A stretch of 64,000 nucleotides of DNA from Scatophagus argus (GCF_020382885.2 NC_058499.1:23108372-23172371); one strand, 5' to 3'. Shown: positions 47,430 through 61,791, counted from the first letter of the stretch. Notes: generated by a model not told the origin, from the letters alone. Made by a program: numbers and translations.

Positions 47430-48565
47430 CAGTGCCTATATAAAGTATTCACCCTCTTGGATGTTTTAACCTTTACTGCTTTTATAAATGGAATCATAGT
47501 CGGTATAATTTTACCGACTAAAACCATTTAATATCAAGATGAAAATAATAAGTAATGCCAATTAGTTTAAAATACATAAGTGAGTCTCCCTCTTCAAGTC
47601 AGTATTCAGTAGGTGCACCTTAGGCCACCATCACAGCATTGAGTCAGTGTGGATATGTCTGAATCAGGCTTGCATGTCCAGACACTGCAATTTTACTCCA
47701 TTCTTCTTTGCCAAACTGCTCAAACTCTGTCAGATCGCACAGGGATCAGACATGAGAGATGCAGAAGAGAGCCCTTTTCAAGTCCAGCCACAAATTCCCT
47801 ACTGGATTGAGGTCTGGGCTTTGACTCAGCTATTCCAGAACATTCACCTCGTTGTCTTTAAACCATTTCTGGTTTCGCTGTATGCTTTGAGTCATTGCCT
47901 TGCTGGAAAATAAATCCTCCCCCAAGTCGCAGTTCTTTTACAGACTGATTCAGACTGTCCTCCAGGATTTCCCTATATTTTGCTGTTGTAGCTTTTAACT
48001 CCTTCAGAGTGGTCATAGGTGTCTTGGTGGCCCAGTTTGTGAGAACAGCCTGCTCTAAGCAGATTTGCATATGTGCCACATTCCTTCCATTTCTTAAAGA
48101 TGGATTTAATTGAACTCCAGGGGATGTTCATTGACTTGGAAATTTTTTTGTATCTATCCCCATACTTTTCAATTATCCTTTCTGGGACTTGCTTGGAGTG
48201 TTTTCTTGTCTTTATGGTGTAACTGTAGCCAGTAATACTAATTAACCAGTGACTGGACCTTCCAGACACATCGACTGCACTGAGGTCATCTGCATTTCAC
48301 TAATTGTGAGACTACTTGCACCACTTGGCTGGACCTCTGCTAAATCAGGTCAGTCATTTTAAAGGAGGTGAATATTTATTCAGTCACTTATGTATTTTCA
48401 ATTAATTGATATTACTTTGTAGGAACCTGTTTTCATTTTGATATTTAAGATTTTATTTAATCAAATTTTTGTCAAAAAAAGCCAAATTATATTAACTATG
48501 ATTCCATTTGTAAAAGCCATAAAAGGGGAAACATCCAAGGGGTGAATACTTTTTTATAGGCACTG
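47430..48565 (-). mobile_element. Tc1-like DNA transposon, internally deleted, with both TIRs and TA flanks
   Basis: Both ends read CAGTGCCTATA...AGTATTCACC...TTGGATGTTT inwards. They match for about 70-80 bases (47430-47505 and 48490-48565), and each is flanked outside by TA, the Tc1/mariner target duplication. The minus strand encodes the start of a Tc1 transposase (TRKHSKQVPERIIEKYGD, KKWKECGTYANLLRAG: the paired-like DNA-binding region). This passes at a deletion (after TTLKELKATTAK) directly to the catalytic region (YREILEDSLNQSVKELRLGG, FIFQQGNDSKHTAK, SQSPDLNPV). Stops are present. The catalytic first Asp block is lost with the deletion, so it is non-autonomous; its ends could once have been moved by a partner. 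Confidence 0.9.
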
Positions 48566-49099
48566 TATGTAGCAAATTATAGTCTATTATTCACTTTTTT
48601 TACTTTAATACCCCATAGTATTAAACTAAAAGAAGTGTTTAATACCCCAGAGTGATTGCCAGGTTATTCATCAGTGAGTCAAAATCAGAGCAGTCCATGA
48701 CAGCAATCCAGCAGCTGGTCTACAGGTTATGGCAATGGTGGGATAAGTACAGTGGTTCTTTCTTTGGTTCTCCAAAGGATATTTAAACTTTACTATTCAA
48801 ATGTCTGGAGAACTTAGCAAAGATCTTACAAAGACAACCAACATTTTGAAGAACTTGCAGGTCTTCTTGAGGTAAAAAAATAGCAGTGAATGAAGGCTAC
48901 CAACTTTATGGATGCCTCAGATCAACAGAAGCCTTGCAGTCAAATACAAGGCTACCTCGGATGAGTGGTGTCAGTGGCCCCTCACAGGATTTGCATATTG
49001 GTGGGGAATTGGAACAGATGATTGACACACTGGCTTCTCACTGATGTCTCACTCATCTCATGGTTCATATAAAGCACATTCAAGCTAGTGCCCAGTCAA
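48566..49099. other. intergenic, nothing recognised
   Basis: AT-rich sequence without exon or element motifs. Some of it may belong to the Tc1 fragment that follows, but I see no transposase blocks. Confidence 0.3.
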
Positions 49100-49275
49100 A
49101 GCTAACTACAGTCCATCCGATCCACCAACTTCCCAGACTCAAAGGAACTGCTCCTGATGTCTTGGTGCAAGTTACAAAAGGACACCTTCAAAGGTATTGT
49201 GCAGTCCCTGCCTTGACAGGTCAGTTTGGCAGAGGAATCTACATATACATCTATATCTAAGGCAGGTGTTGGCTG
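49100..49275 (+). mobile_element. 3' end fragment of a second Tc1-like transposon family
   Basis: GGAACTGCTCCTGATGTCTT, GGACACCTTCAAAGGTATTG and CTGCCTTGACAGGTCAGTTT followed by an AGGCAGGTG match the 3' part of a common fish Tc1 family (transposase C-terminus, then TIR lead). Only this end is present. Confidence 0.55.
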
Positions 49276-49494
49276 ACAGGCGTACATGAAAATAAACAAA
49301 CAACATTTTTGTCTGATTTTCAGTAGTCCCCAAACCTTTTCTGTATGGCACTCTTTTTGTACGTATTTTATGAAACACTGGATTAATTCACATGTGAGCT
49401 GAAGTTTTATGTGCTGGTGCTAAATGTAATAACTTCATATACTATTAGGTAGTTCATAACAATGCATAAACCGATCATGTTTTTAAATCTAAAT

Positions 49495-49650
49495 CTGTAA
49501 CTGGTAAAGCTTTAAAATACATGCAGTGGAGTAAAAAGTAGAATAGTTCTCTCTGAAATGTAGCTGAGGTGAAGTATAATCTTACATAAAATGAAAATAC
49601 TCAAAGTACAAGTGCCACATATGGTACTTGAGTACACTAACCACCAGTGG
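49495..49650. repeat. MITE fragment (third copy of the CAGTGGTGGAAAG-type family)
   Basis: GCAGTGGAGTAAAAAGTAGA, ATACTCAAAGTACAAGTGCC, GGTACTTGAGTACACTAACC and the terminal CCACCAGTGG identify it. Confidence 0.6.
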
Positions 49651-52600
49651 CATCTTGAAGCTACTTTTATGATTTTTATCTCTCAAATCTAGATCAAAAC
49701 ATTCTTGCAGTAGCTCGTTGTGGATAAAAGCCATAACATCACACATCTTAATCTCAGGTTTCATGAAGCTTTTATTTGTACAATACCATAAGATACAAAG
49801 AATCGGATCACTTATCATACATATGTTTCAATGTAGTAAATACACATGTCCTACCTTGTCATAAAGGTAGTCCTACAGAAGAACAAAACATTGAAGCCAT
49901 GACTAAATGACATATCCAGACAGCAGGAAACCACCCATATGAGTTCTCTGATCCTAACTGGGACACTAAACGCTCTAAAGTCTTAGGCTACCCTTTTTCC
50001 TGCATTGTCTGTTTCATATGAGCCACATGTACGTTTGCTGTTATGGCGTATGTATTCACTAAGAAGCCTTTGATCCTACTTGATACTTCACACTTGATTG
50101 CAGAGTGCTAGCACAATAGCTGACAGAGGTATGAGTGTTAGCATTACAATCCACAGAGACAGTGTGATATGTGCACTCTGCAGCTCAGTGACTGCTGCTG
50201 AAGAGCTGTTTCTGTTCAATGCAGACCGGTGAACCGATGAGGAAAGAGCTGCCTGAGGCTGTCCTCACCTCAGCCTCAAACACCCCAGCAAACTGGCAAC
50301 AGTCGCAGGCGGTGTCACTGTGCCGACGGCCTGGACCGACAGTGTTTTGATCAGGATGGATTTGTTCTTTAAAGCTCTTTCTCTAACAGTCAATTAAATA
50401 TCTGTCCCTGCTGCAGAAACCCATTCTCCATTACCTCAGAATGACACTGAGCTGCAGCTATGTTAACTACAGCAAAGGAAAGAGACCAGTATTAAGTATT
50501 TTTCAAGCCATGAGAGCTGTGATTCCTTTTCTCACACACATTCCTTTGTGTTACAGCCGGAGACACCCCTTATATTGTTTTTCCCTGCCAAGCAACCACA
50601 AATCAATCAAATTTTTAGATTTTTCGTGTGAACTCTTGATCAGATAACATGTTCTGATTAATATTTTAGAATAAGTCAAAAGCACCAAAGATAGAAAAAA
50701 CTTCATCAACTATATAATGTGACATTTTGGGAAAAATACCTCTGAGTGATGAGAAGATTGGTACCACTCGTGTTTGTATGCTATATATGTGACAGCCAGG
50801 AGACAATTAGCTTAACTGTCACTGGAAACAGCTATGCTGTCCCATTCCAAAGGCCAATGGTAACTACTAGCCTACCAGTGCCTCTTAAATTTGTCAAATG
50901 ACAAAAACAGAAGTGTAAAAACAACAACTTGTAGTTCTGAAGTAGTTAACTTTGGACAGACTAATTGGCTGGCTGTTTCCTATCTTAATGATAAGCTATG
51001 CTAATATTTCCAGGCTGTAGCCACACAGATGTGGCTACATTAATTAACAGGTTTCCCAAAATATCCAACTATTTCTTTAAAGTAGAGGCATGTCAGGGGT
51101 TGAGATTCTCTACAGCTATTCTCTAAAATCCACTTTTCCCAAGCTGAACAGGTGTGCTTTCAGACTGTTCATTTCCAAGTTCACTCTGCTTAATTACCTC
51201 ATAAAAAATTTAACATAATGACTTAAATGTGGCTCTTTTTTCGTCCAGGAAAACGGAAATTGTGGTAAACTCCAGTTGTTCGTGCCTTCTGCTTTGTGCA
51301 GTTGTACAAGGCTTGACAGGTTTTCAGGCAATGAGTAATTGGGTGTTTGTGTCTTTACTGAAATGTGCCTCAGCACATGTGAGACATAACAATGTAAAAA
51401 TAGTTCTGGATGATGGAGGAACCTGGATTCCATCAGCAACAATGTAGATAAAGATGATTTCAGGGATGAACTTTTGACATGGAAATTCCAAAAATAATTT
51501 TCAAAAGACATCAGTCCAGTTTAAGTTGTGACAGAAATTCACCTCTGAAGTCAGCTTCATTTGACTTGTCTCTGTCACTGCTATCAGAGGACTGAAGCAC
51601 ACATTCAGATTTCACCTGAGAAAACATGCTGCTCCCTGGACATCTATTGGACACTTCTTTCTTCAGACATGGACCTGAAAACCGGTGCTTCTTCCAATTA
51701 ATTATTTCAAGAATCAACTCCAGAGGAAAAGAATGTGTGTATTGGGTCAGAGATACGAGAAAAGACCTACTTTAGGTTAGAAATGCTACAGGGAACTCAG
51801 ATCTGTGTCATGTTCTGTGTTCGGTGGAAAAAACCCCTCCACTCTAATTCAGGCTGACACGCAACAGAGAGGAATCACCCTGCCCCCCTTTCTCCGCTAT
51901 CTGATCACAATGTTCTGGTCTACAACTAGGAGAAATTGTGGGAGCTGATAACAGTTTCCATGCTGAAAAAAGGGTCTCGCCTGTTTGTGGGGCACAGTCG
52001 TTCCATTAAGAACCTTCTACCTGCTGCAAGAATGTGATAGGAATGCGTTATCCTCCTGCCATAGAGCCCAAAGATGTTATGATGTTATCTCCAAAACAAT
52101 TTACACATTCATTTTCAAGTTGGAAAGAGCAGCTTGGGAAACAAACAACTCCGGGAAGACACTGAATCAGGACTGCAGCGGCACACACTGATACGTCTAA
52201 AACTGGAGAAGCTTTGTCATCTTCACCATCTGTTATTTGTTGTTTAAATTCAATACAGAAAGATGAGATAATACCTGCAACTCTGTGGGCTTGAATCAAC
52301 CAGATGACCTGTCTGTCTGCCATCTGTCCTGCCATTCCTCACTCTGTGTTATCTAGAAAAGCAGAAATGCCTCAAAATACCTATACACTGTATGTTCAAA
52401 AAAAGTAGCAAATAGCCTAATATGAATTCACGGCGAGTCACACTGCATGAGTTTACATCCTTTCCTTTAGCCTACAGCGATCTTTAGAAAACAATGTCAG
52501 TGTACAGAGCGGTAAGAAGTGAAGAGCGGGACAAGTTTGTACCCCGAGCAGAAGGCAGAGTGTTTGTTTTCATGTAGATGTGTGTGGGTGTGTGTGCGTG

Positions 52601-53141
52601 TGTATAGCTCAGAAGGCACAGCTCTCAGCCAAACGATGAGTGTGTGCATGTGTGAGTGCGTGTGTGTGTGTGTGTGAGACTAAAAAAAATGCAAAGGTAG
52701 GAAGGTGTGTGTTGCCGGTGGAGCAGCTGTAGGTGAAAGACGTCCAGCAGCAGGACAAGGCACGAAAGCATGAATGCGTATGTGTATGCGTATGTCTATT
52801 TATATGTGTGTTTGTGTGTGCGTGGTCTGGTTTTTCTATATCTTTTGGCTCCCAATGCTGGGATCCAACTCATGGTGTGTCCATATTTAACAGCACTGAC
52901 CCTTACAATGAGCGCAGCTCAAGACCCAAGCATTCTATAAAATCTGTATGTGCAAAGTAGGAAAAAAAACCCCCACTAAAAGCAGATAAAGTATAATGAT
53001 GACACATAAGAATCACACGTGGTTACACAAAGTCATTCAAACAAGAAACAATAATACACCAACAAAAGTGAAATCATCACAGGACATGCAGTTCTTCCCA
53101 TCGCCTGTTGGGGGCATTATGACACCCTGGCCCTCTTCATT

Positions 53142-53183
<42 letters not shown>

Positions 53184-56100
53184 TCTGTCTCAAACCTTTC
53201 TTGACAAGAGGGATGTTTAAACTACATGTAAATAAAAAAAAGACTTCATGAGAGTAATGTCAGGTGGATAAATCCTCTGACTGCAGACTCGGTTCTCACT
53301 CATGCACAGGTGTTGTTTCATGTATAAGTACCATCTGCTGCAGCACTCACAGTTCCTGCACAGCTTCTATTCCATTCTTGGATGTGGCAGAGTTGTTGTT
53401 GTTTTTTTTTTTTTTAGCTCACCATATAGCACATTATGAGTTACTAAAACAATACACCAACTCTGGTACTGTTCTCTCATAGTTTTGAAGGTCCTGAAAA
53501 CATGGCTGTTCCTGAAGCTGCTTCTTGCTTGGAACGGTGAGGGATGGGATGCATGAAAACCCAGTTTTTTGTTTTGAGTTTTTCATTGCTCTGGGTTTGA
53601 AGTGGGCCTCAGCTGGATATTGTTGATGTCACATAAACTGTGCACTAATCAGTTACTGCAAACTTTTTTTGCAGTAACTGAATCAAAATCTGATAACTTT
53701 AGGTGGGATGTTTGGTTGTTACCAGGCTACTGCCAATCAAATCTGACCAAACCACTCCCAAATAAACAAATCAGACTGTTTTTAAGTGTTAAACTCTCTT
53801 TTGGTACTTTTCCAAACATACCCTGTGGAGTTTCTGTTTACAACCTTGAGATAAATGTCTTGGATTAAATTTCCATCCTCATAAAATTTGCAATAACGAC
53901 GTTTTAAATATTTTAAATCCTGCGTTATTTACATCCATGTTTACTTGCTAGCAGTCTTCTCTTTCCCTGCCACATTTCTTGGCACATCACCACCACCTGT
54001 AGATCAGTGGAATAGTGTGAAACCACTGGCACGAATCAAAGTGTTGTGTTTGAGCACACGCAGCTACAAGAAGAAACAAAACACATTAAAAACATTGCTA
54101 CATAGCACGACCAACGGTCAAAAACTCCACAGGGTGCCTTTAGATTTGATTATTGCTTAATTAGTTACGAATATTTAACATTGCTGGGAAATATTTTGAA
54201 TCCAAATTTCACAAAGGTTTTTATTTCTTCACTTAAAGTAGCACGTCAGTGACATAAATACTAATTGCTTTCTACATAGAGTCTAGAAAGTGAGTTTTAA
54301 AAGCCTGAACTCTCAGCACAGTATGAAGTAGCTGTTTAGTCATTTAACAATCATTCATACCTGTGCATTCAAACATTAGTTTGGTGTAAAGGGGCAGTAA
54401 AGTATTACTTATCAGACCTCAAAAGACTGCCACTTGTCCATATTTTCCAGACCTGTTTAGGAACACTGAGCACTTCTCTCGTCAGTCACCAGCTGCTTCT
54501 TGATAAACACATCTTTGGATGGATTAAAAGCCCCAGCTCAAACTAAATATTTTCTTTTCTCTATGTGGCACACATTTTCTGTTTTCCACTGATGTTTTAG
54601 TTTGTCGATAGCCTAGCAGGACCTTCATGCCCGATATATGCTTGCAAGGTATAAATGTGTAAATAAATATTATTTGATGATCCCCAACCACAATAAAAAA
54701 ATGAACTATTCATGTGCCACCTGAGTGGAAAAGAAAATCTAATCTGAGCTAGTAAAAATCCAGCCAGAGTGTTAACTCAAAGCTAAACAGTACGTAAAAC
54801 TAACAAAGGAAATCTGTAGTCTGCGAGGGGGCGGCATCATTGTGAAAATCAGAACAGGAAGTGCAGTATATGGAGGTTAAGTCTAAGGCGTCTGGTGGCT
54901 CCAACCCCTCCACATGTAGCTGAAGTTTGAGCTGGCTGGGCAGGGACAGGGCTAGTGGTTAATGAAGCTCAGTTGCTGACATGTTGAAGAAGAATTCCCA
55001 GATCAAGTGGGGTTTTCTGTCATCATATGGGCCTTAATCAGGGGTGACGCTCTCCTGCCAGTCTCTAACTCCACTGGGATGCAGGAGTGAGGCTGTAGCT
55101 GTAGGTCTGTGAAAGGGAAAAGAAGCACAGCGTGGTTCCAAAGCTGTGAACCGAGTACAGTTTGTGTAGAACAACAGTGTTCACGTCTTTTCTCTTTATC
55201 CATGAAAACACTGGAGCAAATGATGTGTTTCTCATGCTGAGTTTGTCAGGCTGGTTCTTCATGCTCTAGCTCTCTGTCTCCAGTCCTCTCCTCCCAAAAT
55301 AGACCCTGACAGACCACATGGGGATTAAACTCTGGTCCGGAAACCAGCATGCCAGGAGATGGACTTTTTTTCCCGCAACATTTCTTCCAGCGTCGGCAAG
55401 TGAATTAAGACTGAAGGAGGGCCTGCAGTCACTGGTTGAAACCAGGCCAGGTGGCCCTGCAGAAGCTGAAGCTCATGTTAGTGCTTTCTGAGTCTGAACG
55501 GTCAAAAGGCAAAAGTCTTGATCGTGTCACTGTGAGCCTTCTGCAAGGTGACAAAGCTCCAAAAGTTTAAAGGAAGGTCATACGATATAAACTTACAGCA
55601 GTCACCTATTGTCTTCTGGGCAACCACTTTATTACCCATCACAGTCAGACTAGGAACCCTGCCTTATGAGGAAGAACTCACATAAAGTCGAGTTATGACA
55701 GTTAAATGCAGCAGGCGAGCTTTAAATTGATACAGGATTCGAGAAGAACAGTTCATTCTCAACAGAGTCACGGCCCAGGGTTCTGTAAGAGATAGAAAAG
55801 TAGTTCTCAAGTTTCAAAATAACTACAGTACAGTATGGTGGTTATACACACATGCTGATGCTGTAGTTTGCGGCCTTTGCATTAATGGATGAGGGACAGT
55901 CCACAAGTGGGAGATTTGTACATGAGGTCTTCCCTTCTCCAGCTCTCTCTGAGCAGCACACAGTCTAACTCAGTACTCATGGTGACTGGTTGAGCTTTCC
56001 TGTGGTCCAGCTCTCACTTGTATTTCTGAAGCTGCCCTTGGAAAGAGATATGTGGTCTTGTCTTTCAGTGCTAGCACTGGCCACTTGAGGTAAAACCTTG

Positions 56101-56469
56101 AAAAGAGCCAATTATTTTAAAGTCAAATTTAAGGCTCAACTCCCTCTATTAAGTCAGTCCTAATTGAGGAGAACTACATTTGGATATGGATGTTCCTTGT
56201 TCCTGTTTCCTATGAGTCAACACAATGTTCTCCAATCAGAGCCCCGATTCATAGGCTATCTCCAAATATGAGGGAAAGTGGGTGGAATAACATTATTTTT
56301 TACCATTTTGTGACCATTTCATCACATCTTCTGTAAGCCTTTGGGTTATTTTAACTGGGAATCCAAACTGGTGCTGGTAGGTGAGAGCAAGATGATCTAA
56401 TACATAGCCTCTGTAGCATCATTTGTCATACCAGTACTGGAACATGAGATACACAGGACGATTTGCCGG
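49651..56469. other. intergenic between aars1 and st3gal2; right part probably st3gal2 3' UTR
   Basis: No coding exon was recognised on either strand. The two flanking genes converge here. Immediately left of 56470 the sequence should be st3gal2 3' UTR. An AATAAA on the minus strand at 55628-55633 is one possible end, not preferred strongly over others. GT-rich tracts lie at 52570-52830 and 53146-53183. Confidence 0.35.
53146..53183. repeat. (GT)n microsatellite
   Basis: About 18 GT units with one interruption near the end. Confidence 0.95.
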
Positions 56470-59354
56470 TTATTTCCCAGGGAATACGGTGATTTTTCCA
56501 GCCTTGGCCAACCGTTGGATGATCTGAGCTTCGTAGTCAGCATCATGGACGCCTGTCTTCCTGAACTCTCCAGAGTAGCGGTTCTGCTCCCAGTAGTGGT
56601 GCCAGTTTCCCCGACTGTCTGCTCCAAAACCAAACACATTCACCTAGAAGAGTTGTTGCAAAACAAATTATGATTATAAATGTGCATCTCCTCAGGATAA
56701 ATATGATGTAAGTGCAGGTGCAGTGTGATGCAAGGACTCACAACATGTGGTGAAAGCAGAGAGAGAAAGAAGAAGAAACTGACCTCATCACAGACATGCA
56801 GGGCAAAGAACAGCACTAGCATGCCAGTGGAGGGGTAGCGTCCATGATGTCTGGTCCAGTGGTCATGGATGTATTTAAAGAATGCTGGGTTGAAGATCTG
56901 GACCTGGGTATTGGACAGAGAGATTTAACAACAAGAATCATAGCCTGCATGGAACGGGTGTAGCGGTAGCACGAGATGTCCCACAGCCTCATATCCTCCA
57001 AATATTCCTAGTTTATCTGCAGTTAATTCCAAGTTTCTCTGAAATCAGATTTAGAGCTTTCACTGGTGATTTATACAGTAATACAGGAAAAATAACCTCA
57101 TGCAAATCATATCTGCTGCATATTCAAGAGGTCCTACTGAACAAGAAAAGATTTTGCAAAGTTGAATTTTAATACTCTCAGAGGTTGTGATTGCTGTGAA
57201 AGATTAAAAGGCCTGTTAACCAAATGAATAGTAATTACACATTAATCATCCACCTCCAGGTGATGTTCAGTCCCAACAAATAGGGCTTTAGGCTGCTCAG
57301 AGCGCCACAGTGGAGAAGTAAATCTTCTAAATCTATATTTCTGGGCCGGCTCCAAAGACACTGTAAAAACCATGTCTCTGACCAGGCGAAGATGTTCACA
57401 AAGTCTTGACATAGCATGGATTAGGCTGAATTTATTTATTTTCAGAGATTAAAGAGCGATCAGAAGATTATTCAAAACAAAGCAAAGGTTTTATAATCTA
57501 ACTGTAATCCTTCATCAGCAGTGGTGAGGGGATGATATAATTGCAGCAAAGCTGGGTCACTCAGTGTGTCTGTGTGTCGCTGCATATGTGTTGGCATATT
57601 AACGTGAGTTTGACAGCAGCCACAAATTAGTTGCGATGAACGTTGAAAATACACACCTTATCTTTATCGACACGGAGGAACTGCTTTACTGGAGCGTACG
57701 TGCTGAGGGAGAGAGCGTGAGAGAGAAAATGATTAGGAGCATCCAATCAGCACCTTGCGTAATTGCTGCTGCTATGAATCCTTGATGATTGACAGGTGAC
57801 AGATTGTTCCAGCCCAGCGACTCTCTGGCTTCTCACAACTCTACTGTCTGAGTACATGTGGTGTGTTGTGCGTGTTTGTGTGTAAAGTGAAGTGTATTTA
57901 GGCCCCCGAACTGTACTTATGTGTTTGTGTTTGCCCCAAAGTCAAATGGTTGCTGCCAACATGCTGGGTGCACTGTATTCCCAAAATCCATTTTATGCTT
58001 GTGTGTACTAACACACATATTAATCCATGCTTATGCACGTCAGTGTGTGTGTGTCTTCTTACAATCGAATCTGGCCGGTGGACAGAGCACTGGTGATCCA
58101 GACGAGATCCAGTGTTTTGAAGGGAACCAGGACGAAGCTGACATTAGCCGCCAGGTTCTTGGCGCTCTCCGGGTACATGAAGTGGTGAGTGGTGTGGCTG
58201 CCGGCGTCTTCTTCATAGCCCACTGTGGGGGCCAGGTTTATCCTACGAGTAAGAGAGAAACAGCAAGGGATTTATGGTCCATATTCATGTCATGCTTTGT
58301 TAGCGAGCAGCACGTGACGCCTCAAGCTTTAACTGTAGTCAAAATGGTTTCGAGTTCCTGCAATTTTCTGGAACCGACTTCAAGGCTTTTACGTTTCAAG
58401 TGCTTGAAAGTGTTCTGCAATATTCACAAATGCATGTTCAGTAGGTGGAATATTGTCAGTTTACAAGCACCTAATGACACAGCTGAGGTGAGGCTGAGAT
58501 GAGGCTTTAGCTAGTCGTAACCATATTGTCACATAGTTCTAATGGCTTTGGAAATGCATCCAGATGCATAATGGTTGCAGATTTGCACATCATAGAAGAG
58601 CGTACTATTGGCCTTGGTGAAGGTCTGCGTAAGGGACCTGATACACCCCTGCATTATTACACAACAGTCTGTAGTGACCATGCAGGGTGGATCCTTTCGT
58701 GGTTTCCTATGTGGTTTAGAGCAACCTCTCAACATGTCACAAAAGAAAACCACCAGGAATAGTTTGTCTCAATTTGGAGATTTGGTGATCAAGATCCCTC
58801 TTTAGTTTCTTCTTCTTGGACAGTGCAGACTATTTGTTGCTGATCATCTGCTTACTCAATATTGTTCTGAGCCATTGTTTGTTTACTTTGGTTTTCCTCA
58901 TCGTTTTAGCAAGTCTGTTACTGTACGATTTAAGCATATTTTGTTCAACGTAACCTTTAGTCTAACAGTAACAGCTCTCTTCAAAATGTTGCTGTATTTA
59001 CAGTAGATGTGACTCACTGTCTGGAGGAGTGAGCTGTTTATGTGTCAGGAAGTTGCACCTGAGGAAAAAAAAGGACTGGCCAGTGAGCACACCTACCCAT
59101 TTGTCAGTGAAACAGATGTTTGATGAGGGGGGGGGGGTGAGACGGCAGACAGGCAGGAGGTGGGTGGTGGGGGTGAGCACCCTGTTGCTCAGTTTAAAAT
59201 ACAAATGAGAATCAAACCATAGCAATGAGGAACCATTAAACAGGTGATGGAGGTTGGAGGCTGCCTACACAGGTCTGTTGACAGAGCAACACTAATGGAT
59301 GCCAATGCCTCTAGCACACTGAAATACAAAATACTACTCATTGCTGCAGAGGCT

Positions 59355-59390
<36 letters not shown>

Positions 59391-60500
59391 GCCACAGGAA
59401 ACAACGTATAGCTGTGTGTTCACGCCAGCTGACAACAATCAGGCTCTGTGATTCATCAGTGCTGCGTGAAAATGTCCGGGGGGGGGGGGCGCAGATCAAG
59501 ACAAAAGGATTTGTGTTGCGTCTCTGCATGGGTGCGCATGTGACAGACACAATGTATGCGTTTCAGCTGCTTAGGACATGAGCCACTGTGTGGTGACCTC
59601 ACACAGCAACAGCATTAAACAGTGAGATTAAATATAGCATTAGAATCACACATCTGTTGTCTGCTTCCTCACAAGTACTGCATGATGTAACTTCAGTGGC
59701 ACATACCATGTGGGGCAACACTATAGTGCTCTCATGACATGAACTTGCTCCTCGCTCCTTCCCTTCAGCTGTCTACCTCCTCTTTTCTTTGTCAGTCTCC
59801 ATATCTTTCAACCTTGTTCTGTCCCATGCGGCCCTGCCTCCGCTCTCTGATCTCATCTATCTGTTGCAGCCGTCTCTCTCACCTCATGATGTAGTTGTGC
59901 CCGTCAATGGTGGCCCCATATCCAGCCCCACGCAGGTTCCCGGAGTTCCCCACCACGGCGCAGCGAAGGCACCGTCCTGGATCCCACGAGCCATAAGGAG
60001 ACCTTCCAGGAATTACCTGCGACAGACAGTCATGATCGAATCAAGCTAACAGGACTGAAGCTGCACAGGAAATGAAATATGACACAAGCACCAGAACAGC
60101 AGGAGACATAAAATAAGTCAACCTGTATCTCAGACCTGACTGTAAGTCCCACTCTCGATACCGGGGTGAATTCCTCATGAAAACTACATGAGCCCCCTCC
60201 TGCCCTCAGGGAGCCACATTAAAATATCTAGACATGCACTGTGCTGCATTAAGAGTCAGAATGGAAAAAAAAAAAAGAAGAAGATATGCACATACATTTA
60301 AAAGAAATGAGCTGTGGTAGACCCAATGGCTTATAAAAACAATCTGCTCCCCTCAGCCTTTGCCCAAGAGTGTGGAGTAATGACTTGGCAGATCTGAAAG
60401 CACCACGGTAATGGAAAAATGAATTAATAATATTAAATACCTGGAACAACCTCAGCAACACCTGCTGGATGCTGTGGGGCTTAAACTGAGGCTGCAACAT
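56470..60500 (-). CDS. st3gal2: beta-galactoside alpha-2,3-sialyltransferase 2, last six coding exons (partial at the window edge)
   Basis: A Golgi type II enzyme that adds sialic acid in alpha-2,3 linkage to Gal-beta-1,3-GalNAc of glycoproteins and gangliosides. Exons in order: 60500-60441, 60016-59883, 58242-58063, 57702-57657, 56903-56784, 56643-56470. Phases join and give 237 residues to the stop; human ST3GAL2 has 350, so about 110 N-terminal residues (cytoplasmic tail, membrane anchor, stem) lie right of 64000. Motifs: sialylmotif [20 protein letters not shown], then [13 protein letters not shown] and [16 protein letters not shown]; sialylmotif S around [12 protein letters not shown] and [18 protein letters not shown]; motif III HHYWE; motif VS HDADYE (His-x4-Glu). 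Matches are closest to ST3GAL2; ST3GAL1 is the alternative. AARS1-EXOSC6-ST3GAL2 linkage supports ST3GAL2. Confidence 0.93.
59356..59386. repeat. (AC)n microsatellite in an st3gal2 intron
   Basis: About 15 AC units. Confidence 0.95.
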
Positions 60501-61791
60501 CTGGAGAGAAAGAGACAGTGTGGTTAGGATGTGCAGCTTCTCCTCGGCAGACAAACCCAATGTGACAACAGACTTTATATTTAGTTACTTTCTGTGCACC
60601 CATGCATGTGTGTATGCATGCACCAGCATTCATGTGCAAATAAACAGGTGCGTGCACCTGTGTGTGTGTGTGTATGTGTGTGTGTTTAGGTGACAGCTAT
60701 GTGTCAGACTGACAAGACGCAGTCAGACTGGGCGAGCTGTGGTCAGAAGAGCAGAGACATTGCTGTGAAAAAAACAATCTGAACAGCAAAAACAGATGGC
60801 GGTGGAGGAAGGGACGGAAATTGTCAAAAAGAACATGTGGCAGAATCCAAACACCCTGCAAACTTCTCACTTTTCTTTTACTCTGCACATAAACCCTGAA
60901 GATGATAATGTAGGTGTTTTGCACACCATTTTCTATGCAAATAAATGTTTATTCAGCTTACTTGAAAACGGCATTAGACATTCAGTAGCATAAAATTGGT
61001 TCAGCCTGTTAAGAACAGAATTATTAGAATTAAAATGTTATAAAAAGGCAGGCCGCTTAATTTAAATAAATTAACACGTAATAAGAACCACTAGCCTGGC
61101 TGTGGACTCCTTATTGACTTGTTTTAATGGTAATTTTTACGGCTCCTTATTTTGTTTGTTTGTTTGCTATTTGTGGAGTTTTCTATTTAACTTTTTAAAT
61201 CCCTATTAAGTAAGTTCCTTTACACAAACGCAATAAAGAAGTATTTTAAATGCTAGAGGGACTTTTATACTGAAAAACTTTAACTGGAAGAAATCGATTT
61301 GATTTGTTTGACTCAGGCTGCTGAAGCCTCATATTAGCTTCAGATTAACTTTGTCAAATAGTTTTGGACAGAATGAGGATTGTGGAGTTAGTTGCCTTTC
61401 GTTTATATTAGAAATGCATTAGGAAAGGATATTTTAATGGCCGGTATGAACAAGATGAATGAATACAGCAAACATCTTGCAGTGCTTCTATGAAAGTATC
61501 CTTTAACAACAGTGCTTGAGACTTAAGTGCTCATGAAGTACTGTGAAGCTACGTGTTTATAGTTTATAGCCCAGAACAAAAGCAGCCTTCTGCTTTTTCT
61601 GTTCATTTAAACATGAAGTGGTCTATTTCTCTGGATCATGGTTTTGAACTGCTTTGAACATACTAGCAGCATCTGAGAAAGAGAAGCTGAATCTGAATCT
61701 TTTAGCATCTGCCAAACCTCACAGGAAAACATGCATTCATGGGTATGAAGAGCAAGTGAGCACCTGCACACACACACAAAAGAAACCCCTC

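Noticed and set aside
50100-50420. GC-richer patch with acceptor-like and donor-like sites between aars1 and st3gal2
   Set aside because: No open frame between the sites resembles any protein, and no tRNA or other RNA fold is evident.
57921-58502. 193-codon plus-strand open frame
   Set aside because: It overlaps the st3gal2 exon 58063-58242 on the opposite strand; that exon's sialyltransferase text and splice phases are decisive.
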